Shown here: positions 1-5,320 of the stretch, one piece after another
Layout: each line of letters begins with the position of its first letter
How positions within the stretch are numbered: position 1 is the first letter of the stretch
NCBI GenBank assembly: GCA_934277865.1
Contig: CAKQVW010000147.1
Coordinates: 1-7,010 of the forward strand
DNA from: an uncultured Pseudobdellovibrionaceae bacterium
Lineage (GTDB): Bacteria; Bdellovibrionota; Bdellovibrionia; Bdellovibrionales; JAMPXM01
DNA: 7,010 nucleotides
Direction: 5' to 3'
The notes under the pieces: generated by a model
Told to the model about the DNA's origin: nothing
Seen by the model: only the letters and a program-made list of their open reading frames with translations
The model's database searches: none
Made by a program: the position numbers and the translations under genes

Positions 1-1
1 G

Positions 2-2065
2 TACGCAACTCGGAACATCGGCATCATGGCCCACATCGATGCTGGTAAAACCACGACGACCGAGCGGATCTTGTTTTACACCGGAAAGTCGCATCGTATG
101 GGCGAGGTTCATGATGGTGATACCGTCATGGACTGGATGGAGCAGGAGCAAGAGCGCGGGATCACAATCACGTCAGCGGCTACAACCTGTTTCTGGAAAG
201 ACTTTCGTATCAATATCATCGATACGCCCGGACACGTCGATTTCACGATCGAAGTCGAGCGCAGTCTGCGTGTTCTTGATGGTGCTGTCGCGGTTTTTGA
301 CGGTGTCAACGGTGTGGAGCCACAGTCCGAAACTGTCTGGCGCCAGGCCGATCGTTACCGAGTGCCGCGGATTTGCTTCGTCAACAAGATGGACCGTGTT
401 GGAGCGAACTTTCACGGAAGTGTTCAGACGATCATCGATCGCCTCGAGGCGTCGCCTGTCTGCATTCAGCTTCCAATCGGCGCAGAGGACAAGTTTCAGG
501 GCGTGATAGATCTGATTCGCATGAAGGCGATTACTTGGCCGGAGGCGAGCCAGGGCGATCAGATGCTGGAGTCTGATATTCCGTCGGACCTTCTCGATGA
601 GGCCAAGGCCTACCGTGAGAAACTTCTCGACCGAGTCACCGAAGTGGATGAGGCGCTTGCGGACAAGTATCTGATGGGAGAAGAAATCACGGAGGAAGAA
701 ATCGTTGTGGCTCTTCGGCGGGGCACAATCGAGATGAAGTTCTTTCCGGTTCTCTGTGGTTCAGCTTTCAAGAAGAAGGGCGTTCAGCTACTGCTGGATG
801 CCGTGCTTCGGTATCTTCCAAGTCCCTTGGAAGTGGCGAACGTTATCGGAAAAGATCCCGCACGTGAAGAAAATGAGATTGAGTGCAAGACCGACTGGGA
901 TGCGAATCTCGCGGGATTGGCCTTCAAGATTGCAAGCGACCCGTTCTCGGGCGCTTTGACCTATGTGCGTGTGTACTCCGGAATTCTGAAAGTTGGCGAT
1001 CAGGTGTTCAATCCTCGCGAACAAAAGAAAGAGCGCATTCAGCGCCTAGTCCGCATGCATGCGAACGCTCGTGAGGAGATTCAAGAAATCAAAGCGGGAG
1101 ATATCGGCGCTGTCATAGGGTTGAAATTCGCAGCGACGGGCGACACGCTCTGCCATGTTTCCCATCCTGTCGTTCTCGAGTCGATCCAGCTTCCTGAGCC
1201 TGTGATCGCGGTCGCGATTGAGGCGAAGTCGTCGGCAGATCAAGAGAAGATGATGGTCGGTCTTCAGCGCCTGGAGCGAGAAGATCCGTCTTGTCGATTG
1301 CGCATTGATTCGGAAACTGGGCAGACGCTTCTGTCGGGTATGGGCGAGCTGCATCTCGAGATTCTCGTGGATCGGCTTTTGCGGGAATACAAGGTGCAGG
1401 CCAATGTCGGTAAGCCGCAGGTGAGCTATCGTGAGACGATCGCGAAGTCGGCTCGGGGCGAATCTCGCGTCGAGCGAGTCATTGCTGGAGAAAACCAATT
1501 TGGTCATGCCATCGTCGAAGTGAAGCCGGGCTCTGTTGGCTCGGGCTTTAAATTCACCAATTTAGTGCCGCCAGAGCGCCTGCCAAAGACGATGAGTGCG
1601 CCAATCGAACAAGGCATAAAAGAATCACTTGAAAACGGGGTTCTCGCAGGCTTTGTGACGACGGACCTTGAGGTCTCCTTGGTAGGGGCTGAGTACAATC
1701 AAGAAACGGCCTCCGAGATGGCTTATAAGGTCGCGGGAGCCAATGCTTTCCGAGAAGCCGCTCGCAAGGCTGATCCTCAATTGCTGGAGCCAGTCTTTAC
1801 CGTTGAGGTTACAACGCCTGACGAGTTTATGGGCGGTGTCATCGGCGACCTGAACTCCCGGAGGGGTAAAGTGCTCTCGATGACCGCTCGGGCAGGCCGT
1901 CAGGTGGTGGATGCGGAGGCTCCGTTGATGGCTATGTTTGGCTATGCGACGGATTTGCGCTCTTTGACGCAAGGCCGGGGAACTTTTTCAATGGAGTTTA
2001 AGCAGTTCGCGGCGACTCCGGCCAAGGTGGCGCAGGAAATTCTGCAAAAACTTGGTCGAATTTGA
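2..2065 (+). CDS. fusA: Translation elongation factor G (EF-G), 5'-partial; possible EFG2-type paralog
   Basis: Ribosome-dependent GTPase that acts in the cytoplasm in translocation and/or ribosome recycling. The frame is open from the window edge and reads YATRNIGIMAHIDAGKT, so the true start lies upstream and roughly 5-10 residues are missing; the ATG at 26 is internal. The 687 visible residues compare with about 690-705 for the family. Counting from codon 2, visible motifs are the P-loop AHIDAGKT (10-17), switch I RGITITSAAT (52-61), DTPGHVDF with the catalytic His (74-81), NKMD (128-131) and the G5 motif GSAFKKKG (253-260). Domain III contains GMGELHLEI (446-454) and the domain V end contains MFGYATDLRSLTQGRG. 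Domain IV is atypical: GENQFGH (496-502) stands where GGRGQYGH is usual, and EYNQETASE (564-572) stands where SYHDVDSSE is usual, so the tip His is Asn. Codon use is less optimised than in rplB. It is certainly an EF-G; the subtype is inferred. Confidence 0.96.
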   Translation, partial: YATRNIGIMAHIDAGKTTTTERILFYTGKSHRMGEVHDGDTVMDWMEQEQERGITITSAATTCFWKDFRINIIDTPGHVDFTIEVERSLRVLDGAVAVFDGVNGVEPQSETVWRQADRYRVPRICFVNKMDRVGANFHGSVQTIIDRLEASPVCIQLPIGAEDKFQGVIDLIRMKAITWPEASQGDQMLESDIPSDLLDEAKAYREKLLDRVTEVDEALADKYLMGEEITEEEIVVALRRGTIEMKFFPVLCGSAFKKKGVQLLLDAVLRYLPSPLEVANVIGKDPAREENEIECKTDWDANLAGLAFKIASDPFSGALTYVRVYSGILKVGDQVFNPREQKKERIQRLVRMHANAREEIQEIKAGDIGAVIGLKFAATGDTLCHVSHPVVLESIQLPEPVIAVAIEAKSSADQEKMMVGLQRLEREDPSCRLRIDSETGQTLLSGMGELHLEILVDRLLREYKVQANVGKPQVSYRETIAKSARGESRVERVIAGENQFGHAIVEVKPGSVGSGFKFTNLVPPERLPKTMSAPIEQGIKESLENGVLAGFVTTDLEVSLVGAEYNQETASEMAYKVAGANAFREAARKADPQLLEPVFTVEVTTPDEFMGGVIGDLNSRRGKVLSMTARAGRQVVDAEAPLMAMFGYATDLRSLTQGRGTFSMEFKQFAATPAKVAQEILQKLGRI

Positions 2066-2066
2066 T

Positions 2067-2096
2067 TTGACTTTCAGCTGCTCAAAAACGCATACT
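2067..2096 (+). promoter_or_regulatory. Possible sigma70-type promoter for the S10 operon
   Basis: TTGACT (2067-2072) matches five of six bases of the -35 consensus. It is followed by an 18-nt spacer and CATACT (2091-2096), which matches four of six of the -10 consensus. It begins two bases after the fusA stop codon. If used, transcription would start near 2103 and rpsJ would have a leader of about 420 nt. I saw no better pair in the gap. The -10 element is weak and the call rests on sequence likeness only. Confidence 0.25.
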
Positions 2097-2268
2097 GCGC
2101 GCCTTGAGTAGCCCAAAGTGCGGGCGGACGTCGGCTTTCTTCGAAGCGGAACTGTCTAAGAGGTTGATTTTGCGAAGGAAACACTTTCTGAGCAAACCCC
2201 CTCGACAGATCAGCAGAGAAAAATTCGACGCGATTCTGAAGCGATAGCGGATTTCGATTGATGCCAGT

Positions 2269-2309
2269 GGATCCTGGCGAGTTTCCGAAAGGAAAGCCTC
2301 GAAGGACCC
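2269..2309 (+). promoter_or_regulatory. Long imperfect hairpin with GAAA tetraloop in the rpsJ leader
   Basis: Hand folding gives a near-continuous stem. TTTCC (2282-2286) pairs with GGAAA (2291-2295) around a GAAA loop of the GNRA class. CGAG (2278-2281) pairs with CTCG (2298-2301) after a 2-nt bulge. TCCT (2272-2275) pairs with AGGA (2303-2306) across a small internal loop, and GG (2269-2270) pairs with CC (2308-2309). That makes 15 base pairs in 41 nt. No T-run follows, so it is not an intrinsic terminator. It could be a structural or protein-binding element of the leader. A short competing hairpin GCCAG/CTGGC (2263-2278) overlaps its left arm. Confidence 0.45.
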
Positions 2310-2335
2310 CATGATGGCCGAAGCCGGAAAACGAT

Positions 2336-2360
2336 AAAGCCGTAAAGAGTCGGTTTTCTT
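2336..2360 (+). terminator. Weak terminator-like hairpin (possible attenuator) upstream of rpsJ
   Basis: AAAGCCG (2336-2342) pairs with CGGTTTT (2351-2357), one pair being G-T, around an 8-nt loop. The stem runs into TTTTCTT (2354-2360). The A-rich left side, short GC core and T-rich right side resemble a weak intrinsic terminator. It could end fusA transcripts that read into the gap, or act as an attenuator of the S10 operon. The GC core is only three pairs and the T-run is interrupted, so efficiency would be low. A competing stem GAAAAC (2327-2332) / GTTTTC (2353-2358) overlaps it. Confidence 0.25.
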
Positions 2361-2378
2361 GGAGAAATGCGAACGAAG

Positions 2379-2416
2379 TCCCAGGTTGTCTGGGGAACAC
2401 GTTGTGCCTCTCCAGG
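2379..2416 (+). promoter_or_regulatory. Pair of mutually exclusive stems in the rpsJ leader
   Basis: CCCAG (2380-2384) can pair with CTGGG (2390-2394) around a 5-nt loop, extended by a T-G pair (2379/2395). The same right arm, CTGGGG (2390-2395), can instead pair with CTCCAG (2410-2415) with one G-T pair, extended by T2389-G2416, around a 14-nt loop. The two folds share bases and cannot coexist. Such an arrangement is typical of switching leaders, but short GC-rich complementarities also arise by chance, so a regulatory role is inference. Confidence 0.3.
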
Positions 2417-2417
2417 G

Positions 2418-2446
2418 CGGATAACCTTTTGTCTGAAGGTTGTTCG
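2418..2446 (+). promoter_or_regulatory. 11-bp stem-loop 75 nt upstream of the rpsJ start
   Basis: CGGATAACCTT (2418-2428) pairs with AAGGTTGTTCG (2436-2446) around a 7-nt loop. Nine pairs are Watson-Crick and two are G-T wobbles, with no mismatch or bulge. G-T pairs stabilise RNA but not the DNA cruciform on both strands, which points to a + strand RNA element. No T-run follows. The stem sits directly after the alternative stems and 75 nt before the rpsJ start codon, a reasonable place for autogenous control by a ribosomal protein. No known motif was recognised. Confidence 0.45.
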
Positions 2447-2521
2447 GCTCGGAAGACTCCTCCTGATTTGAAGCTGAATTTAGTGAATGAAGTTTGTGAA
2501 CGAAGAAAGGAAAAGAGGATC

Positions 2522-2839
2522 ATGCAAAGCCAGAAGATCCGAATTCGACTGAAAGCATTCGACTACAAGTTGCTCGATCAATCGACTCGAGAAATTGTAG
2601 AAACAGCTCGTCGCACGGGCGCGCGAGTTGCGGGTCCAATCCCGCTCCCAACGCGTATCAATCGCTACACGGTCCTTCGTTCGCCACACGTCGATAAAAA
2701 GTCGCGCGAGCAGTTCGAAATCCGCACGCACAAGCGCATGCTCGATATTCTCGAGCCCACTCAGCAAACGGTTGATCAGCTGATGAAGCTCGATCTCTCG
2801 GCTGGTGTCGACGTCGAAATCAAATTGTCGCAAACGTAA
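2522..2839 (+). CDS. rpsJ: 30S ribosomal protein S10
   Basis: S10 lies in the 30S head and, in E. coli, also serves as NusE, the NusB/NusG partner in transcription antitermination and transcription-translation coupling. The product is 105 residues, about the family length. It starts MQSQKIRIRLKAFD, the usual S10 opening; the extended loop around 40-70 (LPTRINRYTVLRSPHVDKKS) is the ribosome-anchoring/NusB-binding part, followed by REQFEIRTHKRML. The frame is open back to a TTG at 2402, but S10 homology begins at 2522. Two purine-rich SD candidates precede it: AAAGGA (2506-2511, 10 nt away) and AGAGG (2514-2518, 3 nt away), neither at ideal spacing. It is the first gene of the S10 block, 456 bp after fusA and 39 bp before rplC. 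Confidence 0.98.
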   Translation: MQSQKIRIRLKAFDYKLLDQSTREIVETARRTGARVAGPIPLPTRINRYTVLRSPHVDKKSREQFEIRTHKRMLDILEPTQQTVDQLMKLDLSAGVDVEIKLSQT

Positions 2840-2864
2840 TTAAGAGAATCTAACAACTCGATTG

Positions 2865-2869
2865 AGGAG
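2865..2869 (+). promoter_or_regulatory. Ribosome binding site deciding the rplC start
   Basis: AGGAG ends 9 nt before the ATG at 2879 and only 3 nt before an in-frame TTG at 2873. Spacing favours the ATG at 2879. The next candidate start, a TTG at 2954 that would remove the extra N-terminal residues, has no clear SD sequence. Confidence 0.75.
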
Positions 2870-2878
2870 TAGTTGAAA

Positions 2879-3574
2879 ATGACGGATTCGGGTGAACAGC
2901 AAGTAACCGCTGATGCAGCGACTGCAGCAACTGCAGCTCCAGCTGGCGTCAAGTTGCGTGGGCTGTTTCTTAAGAAAGTCGGCATGACATCGGTATACGG
3001 TGATGCCGGAGAAATGATTCCTGTGACGGTTCTGAAAATGGACCCATGGGTCGTAACGCAGCTGAAGACTGTCGAGAAGGACGGCTACGCAGCTGTTCAG
3101 ATCGCTAGCGGTCCAAAGAAGGCAGTACGCTCTTCAAAAGCAGAGCGCGGCCACCTCTCTAAAGCAGGCTTCGAAAACGGCGCGCAGTTCGTTCGTGAGA
3201 TTCGTCAAGATCTCGCAGGTGACCTCCAAGTCGGAGCACGCGTTGCTCTCGATACTCTTGCTAAAGGTGACGTCGTAAAGGTGACTTCGACTTCGAAGGG
3301 GAAAGGCTTTGCTGGTTCGGTTCGCCGATTCGGTTTTGCCGGTGGTCCTGCTTCGCACGGTTCGAAGTTCCACCGTCAGCCCGGTTCAAGCGGTAACCGT
3401 ACATGGCCAGGACGGGTAATGCCCGGCAAACGCTTCCCAGGCCACCTTGGCGCGGAAACTGTAACGGTTAATAATGTGAAAGTTGTGGACGTGCTCCACG
3501 ACGAAAATGTGATCCTCGTGAAGGGTCCAGTTCCAGGAGCTCGCAACTCGCTTGTGAAGCTTGTGAAGGAGTAA
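2879..3574 (+). CDS. rplC: 50S ribosomal protein L3 with Ala-rich N-terminal extension
   Basis: L3 is an early-assembling 50S protein that binds 23S rRNA and reaches towards the peptidyl-transferase centre. The product is 231 residues against about 209 in E. coli. Residues 1-25 are an added acidic and Ala-rich segment (ADAATAATAAPAG at 12-24); the conserved start then follows as LRGLFLKKVGMT. Later motifs are TSTSKGKGFAGSVRRFGF, ASHGSKFHRQPGSSG and the C-terminal VLVKG-like ILVKGPVPGARNSLV. In the GSSGNRTWPGRV loop, the place of E. coli Gln150, the residue methylated by PrmB, is held by Thr by my ungapped alignment, so that modification is not expected here. The start at 2879 is chosen from the SD spacing. 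The stop is 3 bp before rplD. Confidence 0.97.
   Translation: MTDSGEQQVTADAATAATAAPAGVKLRGLFLKKVGMTSVYGDAGEMIPVTVLKMDPWVVTQLKTVEKDGYAAVQIASGPKKAVRSSKAERGHLSKAGFENGAQFVREIRQDLAGDLQVGARVALDTLAKGDVVKVTSTSKGKGFAGSVRRFGFAGGPASHGSKFHRQPGSSGNRTWPGRVMPGKRFPGHLGAETVTVNNVKVVDVLHDENVILVKGPVPGARNSLVKLVKE
2915..2941 (+). repeat. Three imperfect 9-bp tandem units inside rplC
   Basis: GCAGCGACT, GCAGCAACT and GCAGCTCCA lie head to tail and encode AAT, AAT and AAP in the N-terminal extension of L3. Units 1 and 2 differ at one base, and unit 3 differs further. The pattern suggests short-repeat expansion (slippage) within a tolerant, probably disordered segment. Confidence 0.7.
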
Positions 3575-3577
3575 GCC

Positions 3578-4204
3578 ATGGCAACATTGACGGTTTACAA
3601 CTGGGATAAAAAGAAAGTTGGAGATGTTGAAGTGCCTGACGCGGTTTTCGGTCAGCCAGTTCGTAAAGACATCTTGCACACGGTTGTTCGTTGGCAGCTG
3701 GCATGCCGCCGCCAAGGAACAGCGATGACAAAAACAAAAGGCCTCGTATCGGGCGGCGGTAAAAAGCCGTTCAAACAAAAAGGCACAGGTAGCGCTCGTC
3801 AAGGTTCGAGCCGCTCACCTTTGATGCCTGGCGGTGGTACGATGTTTGGTCCGGAGCCACGTAGCTACGCTTACTCGCTCCCTAAGAAAGTTCGTCAAGC
3901 TGGCTTGCGCAGCGCCCTTTCGCTTCTCGCGAAAGAAGGTCGTTTGCACATCGTCGACGAATTGTCTTCGACTGGAAAAACAAAAGAATTGGCAAAGAAC
4001 CTCGAGAACTTCGGCTTGAAAAAAGCAGTTCTTCTCGATGGAACGGCGAACGAGAAGATGACTCGTGCAGCTCGCAACCTTCCAAAGTTCCGTTACTACG
4101 GCACGGAAGGTTTGAACGTGTACGACCTCCTCAAGTTCGACAACGCGATCCTCGCAAAAGGCTCGATCGCTAAGATCGTAGAGCGTTGCGGAGTGGAGGG
4201 TTGA
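3578..4204 (+). CDS. rplD: 50S ribosomal protein L4
   Basis: L4 binds 23S rRNA and sends a long loop into the peptide exit tunnel beside L22; in E. coli it also represses its own S10 operon. The product is 208 residues against 201 in E. coli. The tunnel loop is recognisable from GGGKKPFKQKGTG (58-70) to GGGTMFG; the globular part follows with ALSLLAKEGRLHIVDEL and ends NVYDLLKFDNAILAKGSI. Within the loop, E. coli Arg67 (GTGRAR) is replaced by Ser72 (GTGSAR), and the SPxWR segment reads SPLMP. AAGGAG (3566-3571), inside the end of rplC, is 6 nt before the ATG, and 3 bp separate the genes, so translational coupling to rplC is likely. A role as operon repressor here is unproven. Confidence 0.98.
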   Translation: MATLTVYNWDKKKVGDVEVPDAVFGQPVRKDILHTVVRWQLACRRQGTAMTKTKGLVSGGGKKPFKQKGTGSARQGSSRSPLMPGGGTMFGPEPRSYAYSLPKKVRQAGLRSALSLLAKEGRLHIVDELSSTGKTKELAKNLENFGLKKAVLLDGTANEKMTRAARNLPKFRYYGTEGLNVYDLLKFDNAILAKGSIAKIVERCGVEG

Positions 4205-4205
4205 T

Positions 4206-4487
4206 ATGAGTCACGTAATTAAGGCACCTCTGATTTCGGAGAAAAACGCGGCACACGCTGAAGACGCAAACACATACGCGTTCGAAGTGGCGTTGGATGC
4301 GACGAAGCCAGAGATTCAAAAAGCAATTGAGAAGTCGTTCAACGTAAAAGTTGAAAGCGTTCGCACTTTGATCTGCCGTGGGAAGTACTTCCGCAAACAG
4401 ATCAAGATGGGACCGCCTAAACACTGGAAGAAAGCTCTCGTAAAGCTGAAAGCTGGCGAGAAAATTTCGATCTTTGAGGGGGCTTAA
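4206..4487 (+). CDS. rplW: 50S ribosomal protein L23
   Basis: L23 lies at the exit of the peptide tunnel and is the docking site for trigger factor and the signal recognition particle. The product is 93 residues, within the normal range. It opens MSHVIKAPLISEKNA; Glu12 in the SEK motif corresponds to E. coli Glu18, the main trigger factor contact. The family pattern continues with YAFEVALDATKPEIQKAIE, FNVKVESVRT and WKKALVKLKAGEKI. GGAGG (4195-4199), within the end of rplD, lies 6 nt before the ATG, and only one base separates the rplD stop from the start, which points to coupled translation. Confidence 0.97.
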   Translation: MSHVIKAPLISEKNAAHAEDANTYAFEVALDATKPEIQKAIEKSFNVKVESVRTLICRGKYFRKQIKMGPPKHWKKALVKLKAGEKISIFEGA

Positions 4488-4489
4488 AG

Positions 4490-5308
4490 ATGGGCATTAA
4501 AACATACCGTCCCCGTACACCTGGTTTGCGTCAAAAGACAGGCTACGATTTCGCGGAAATCACGAAGTCGACGCCAGAAAAGTCGCTGACTCAACCACTT
4601 CGTGGAAAAGCAGCTCGTAACAACCACGGACAAATCACGATTCGTCACCAAGGTGGTGGACACAAGCGTCGTTATCGCTTGATCGACTTCCGCCGTACGA
4701 AGCTCGAGATCCCAGCGGTTGTTGCCTCTATCGAGTACGATCCAAACCGCACAGCGCGTATTGCTCTCTTGCACTACCGTGATGGCGCGAAGGCGTACAT
4801 CGTTGCTCCAATTGGTTTGAACGTCGGTGACACGGTCATCTCCAGCGCGCAAGCGGACATCAAGCCTGGCAACACATTGCCACTGGCTTCGATCCCAACT
4901 GGAACGATCATTCACAACGTTGAGCTCCGCCCTGGAAAAGGCGCGCAGCTCGCTCGCGGTGCGGGCGTTGGCGCAACTCTGGTTGCGAAGCTTGGTCAGT
5001 ACTGTCAGGTTCGTTTACCTTCGGGCGAAGTTCGTCAGGTTCTGTCGACTTGCTTGGCTTCAATCGGCCAGGTTGGAAACACAGACAACGAGAACATCAG
5101 CATCGGTAAGGCAGGTCGCAATCGCTGGAAAGGTATCCGACCCAGCGTTCGTGGTATGCACATGAACCCGATCGATCACCCGCTCGGTGGTGGTGAGGGT
5201 GTTGGTAAAGGTCACCATCCAGTTACGCCTTGGGGTCAGCCTTGCAAAGGCTATAAGACTCGTAAGAACAAGCGTACTGATAACATGATTATCAAGCGGC
5301 GCAAGTAA
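4490..5308 (+). CDS. rplB: 50S ribosomal protein L2
   Basis: L2 is a primary 23S rRNA binder needed for subunit joining and close to the peptidyl-transferase centre. The product is 272 residues against 273 in E. coli. Visible motifs are GRNNHGQIT-like AARNNHGQIT (41-50), RHQGGGHKRRYR (52-63), IEYDPNRTARIAL (81-93), and the C-terminal RGMHMNPIDHPLGGGEG (221-237) with HPVTPWGQPCKG. His230 matches the essential E. coli His229. The next residue pair reads PL (Leu232) where most bacteria have PH. The basic end KTRKNKRTDNMIIKRRK is typical. Arg codons are nearly all CGT or CGC (24 of 26), as expected of a highly expressed gene. A GAGGGGG SD sequence in the end of rplW precedes the ATG by 7 nt; the intergenic gap is 2 bp. 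Confidence 0.98.
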   Translation: MGIKTYRPRTPGLRQKTGYDFAEITKSTPEKSLTQPLRGKAARNNHGQITIRHQGGGHKRRYRLIDFRRTKLEIPAVVASIEYDPNRTARIALLHYRDGAKAYIVAPIGLNVGDTVISSAQADIKPGNTLPLASIPTGTIIHNVELRPGKGAQLARGAGVGATLVAKLGQYCQVRLPSGEVRQVLSTCLASIGQVGNTDNENISIGKAGRNRWKGIRPSVRGMHMNPIDHPLGGGEGVGKGHHPVTPWGQPCKGYKTRKNKRTDNMIIKRRK

Positions 5309-5314
5309 GAGGAG
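5307..5314 (+). promoter_or_regulatory. Ribosome binding site supporting the GTG start of rpsS
   Basis: AAGAGGAG overlaps the rplB stop codon and ends 6 nt before the GTG at 5321. No ATG is available at the conserved S19 N-terminus, so this site supports GTG as the initiation codon. Confidence 0.8.
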
Positions 5315-5320
5315 ATCGCT

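Larger units (their letters stand above)
2066..2521. other. 456-bp gene-free gap between fusA and rpsJ; probable S10 operon leader
   Basis: No convincing gene lies here. In many proteobacteria tufA sits at this point, but no EF-Tu motif (such as GHVDHGKT or NKCD) is readable in any frame, not even as a remnant. The + strand reading frame from 2071 is open for about 59 codons before a TAG at 2248 and meets further stops later, with no start codon backed by an SD sequence. The opposite strand has a 149-codon open frame (2074-2523) that looks like a chance frame. What the gap does hold is a possible promoter directly after fusA and at least four hairpins on the + strand, listed separately. The simplest reading is a long untranslated leader for the ribosomal protein operon. 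A decayed gene cannot be excluded. Confidence 0.7.

Noticed and set aside
26..64. ATG at 26 as the start of fusA
   Set aside because: The frame upstream reads YATRNIGI, the conserved EF-G segment that precedes AHIDAGKT, so this Met is internal and the gene is cut by the window edge.
1046..1507. 153-codon open frame on the - strand inside fusA, and similar long opposite-strand frames inside rplD, rplB and rpsC
   Set aside because: They lie wholly within strongly supported genes, have shadow-like composition and no ribosome binding context.
2071..2250. Open + strand frame just after fusA, a possible small or decayed gene
   Set aside because: It has no start codon with an SD sequence and ends at a TAG (2248-2250). 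Later segments of the same frame carry further stops (near 2335 and 2422). No family is recognisable, and the hairpins explain the region at least as well.
2263..2278. GCCAG/CTGGC inverted repeat as the fusA terminator
   Set aside because: The stem is five pairs with no T-run after it, lies about 200 bp beyond the stop codon, and competes with the longer GAAA-capped hairpin.
2402..2521. In-frame upstream extension of rpsJ from TTG 2402
   Set aside because: S10 proteins begin at the MxxQKIRIRLKAFD segment encoded from 2522. The extra 40 residues have no S10 likeness and would include the leader hairpins.
2074..2523. 149-codon open frame on the - strand covering almost the whole fusA-rpsJ gap
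   Set aside because: Its product is very rich in Phe, Ser and Arg, as expected from the reverse of GAA/AAA-rich DNA. It has no clear SD sequence, overlaps the rpsJ start, contains no recognisable domain, and would run against the operon. It is kept in mind only because its length is somewhat unlikely by chance.
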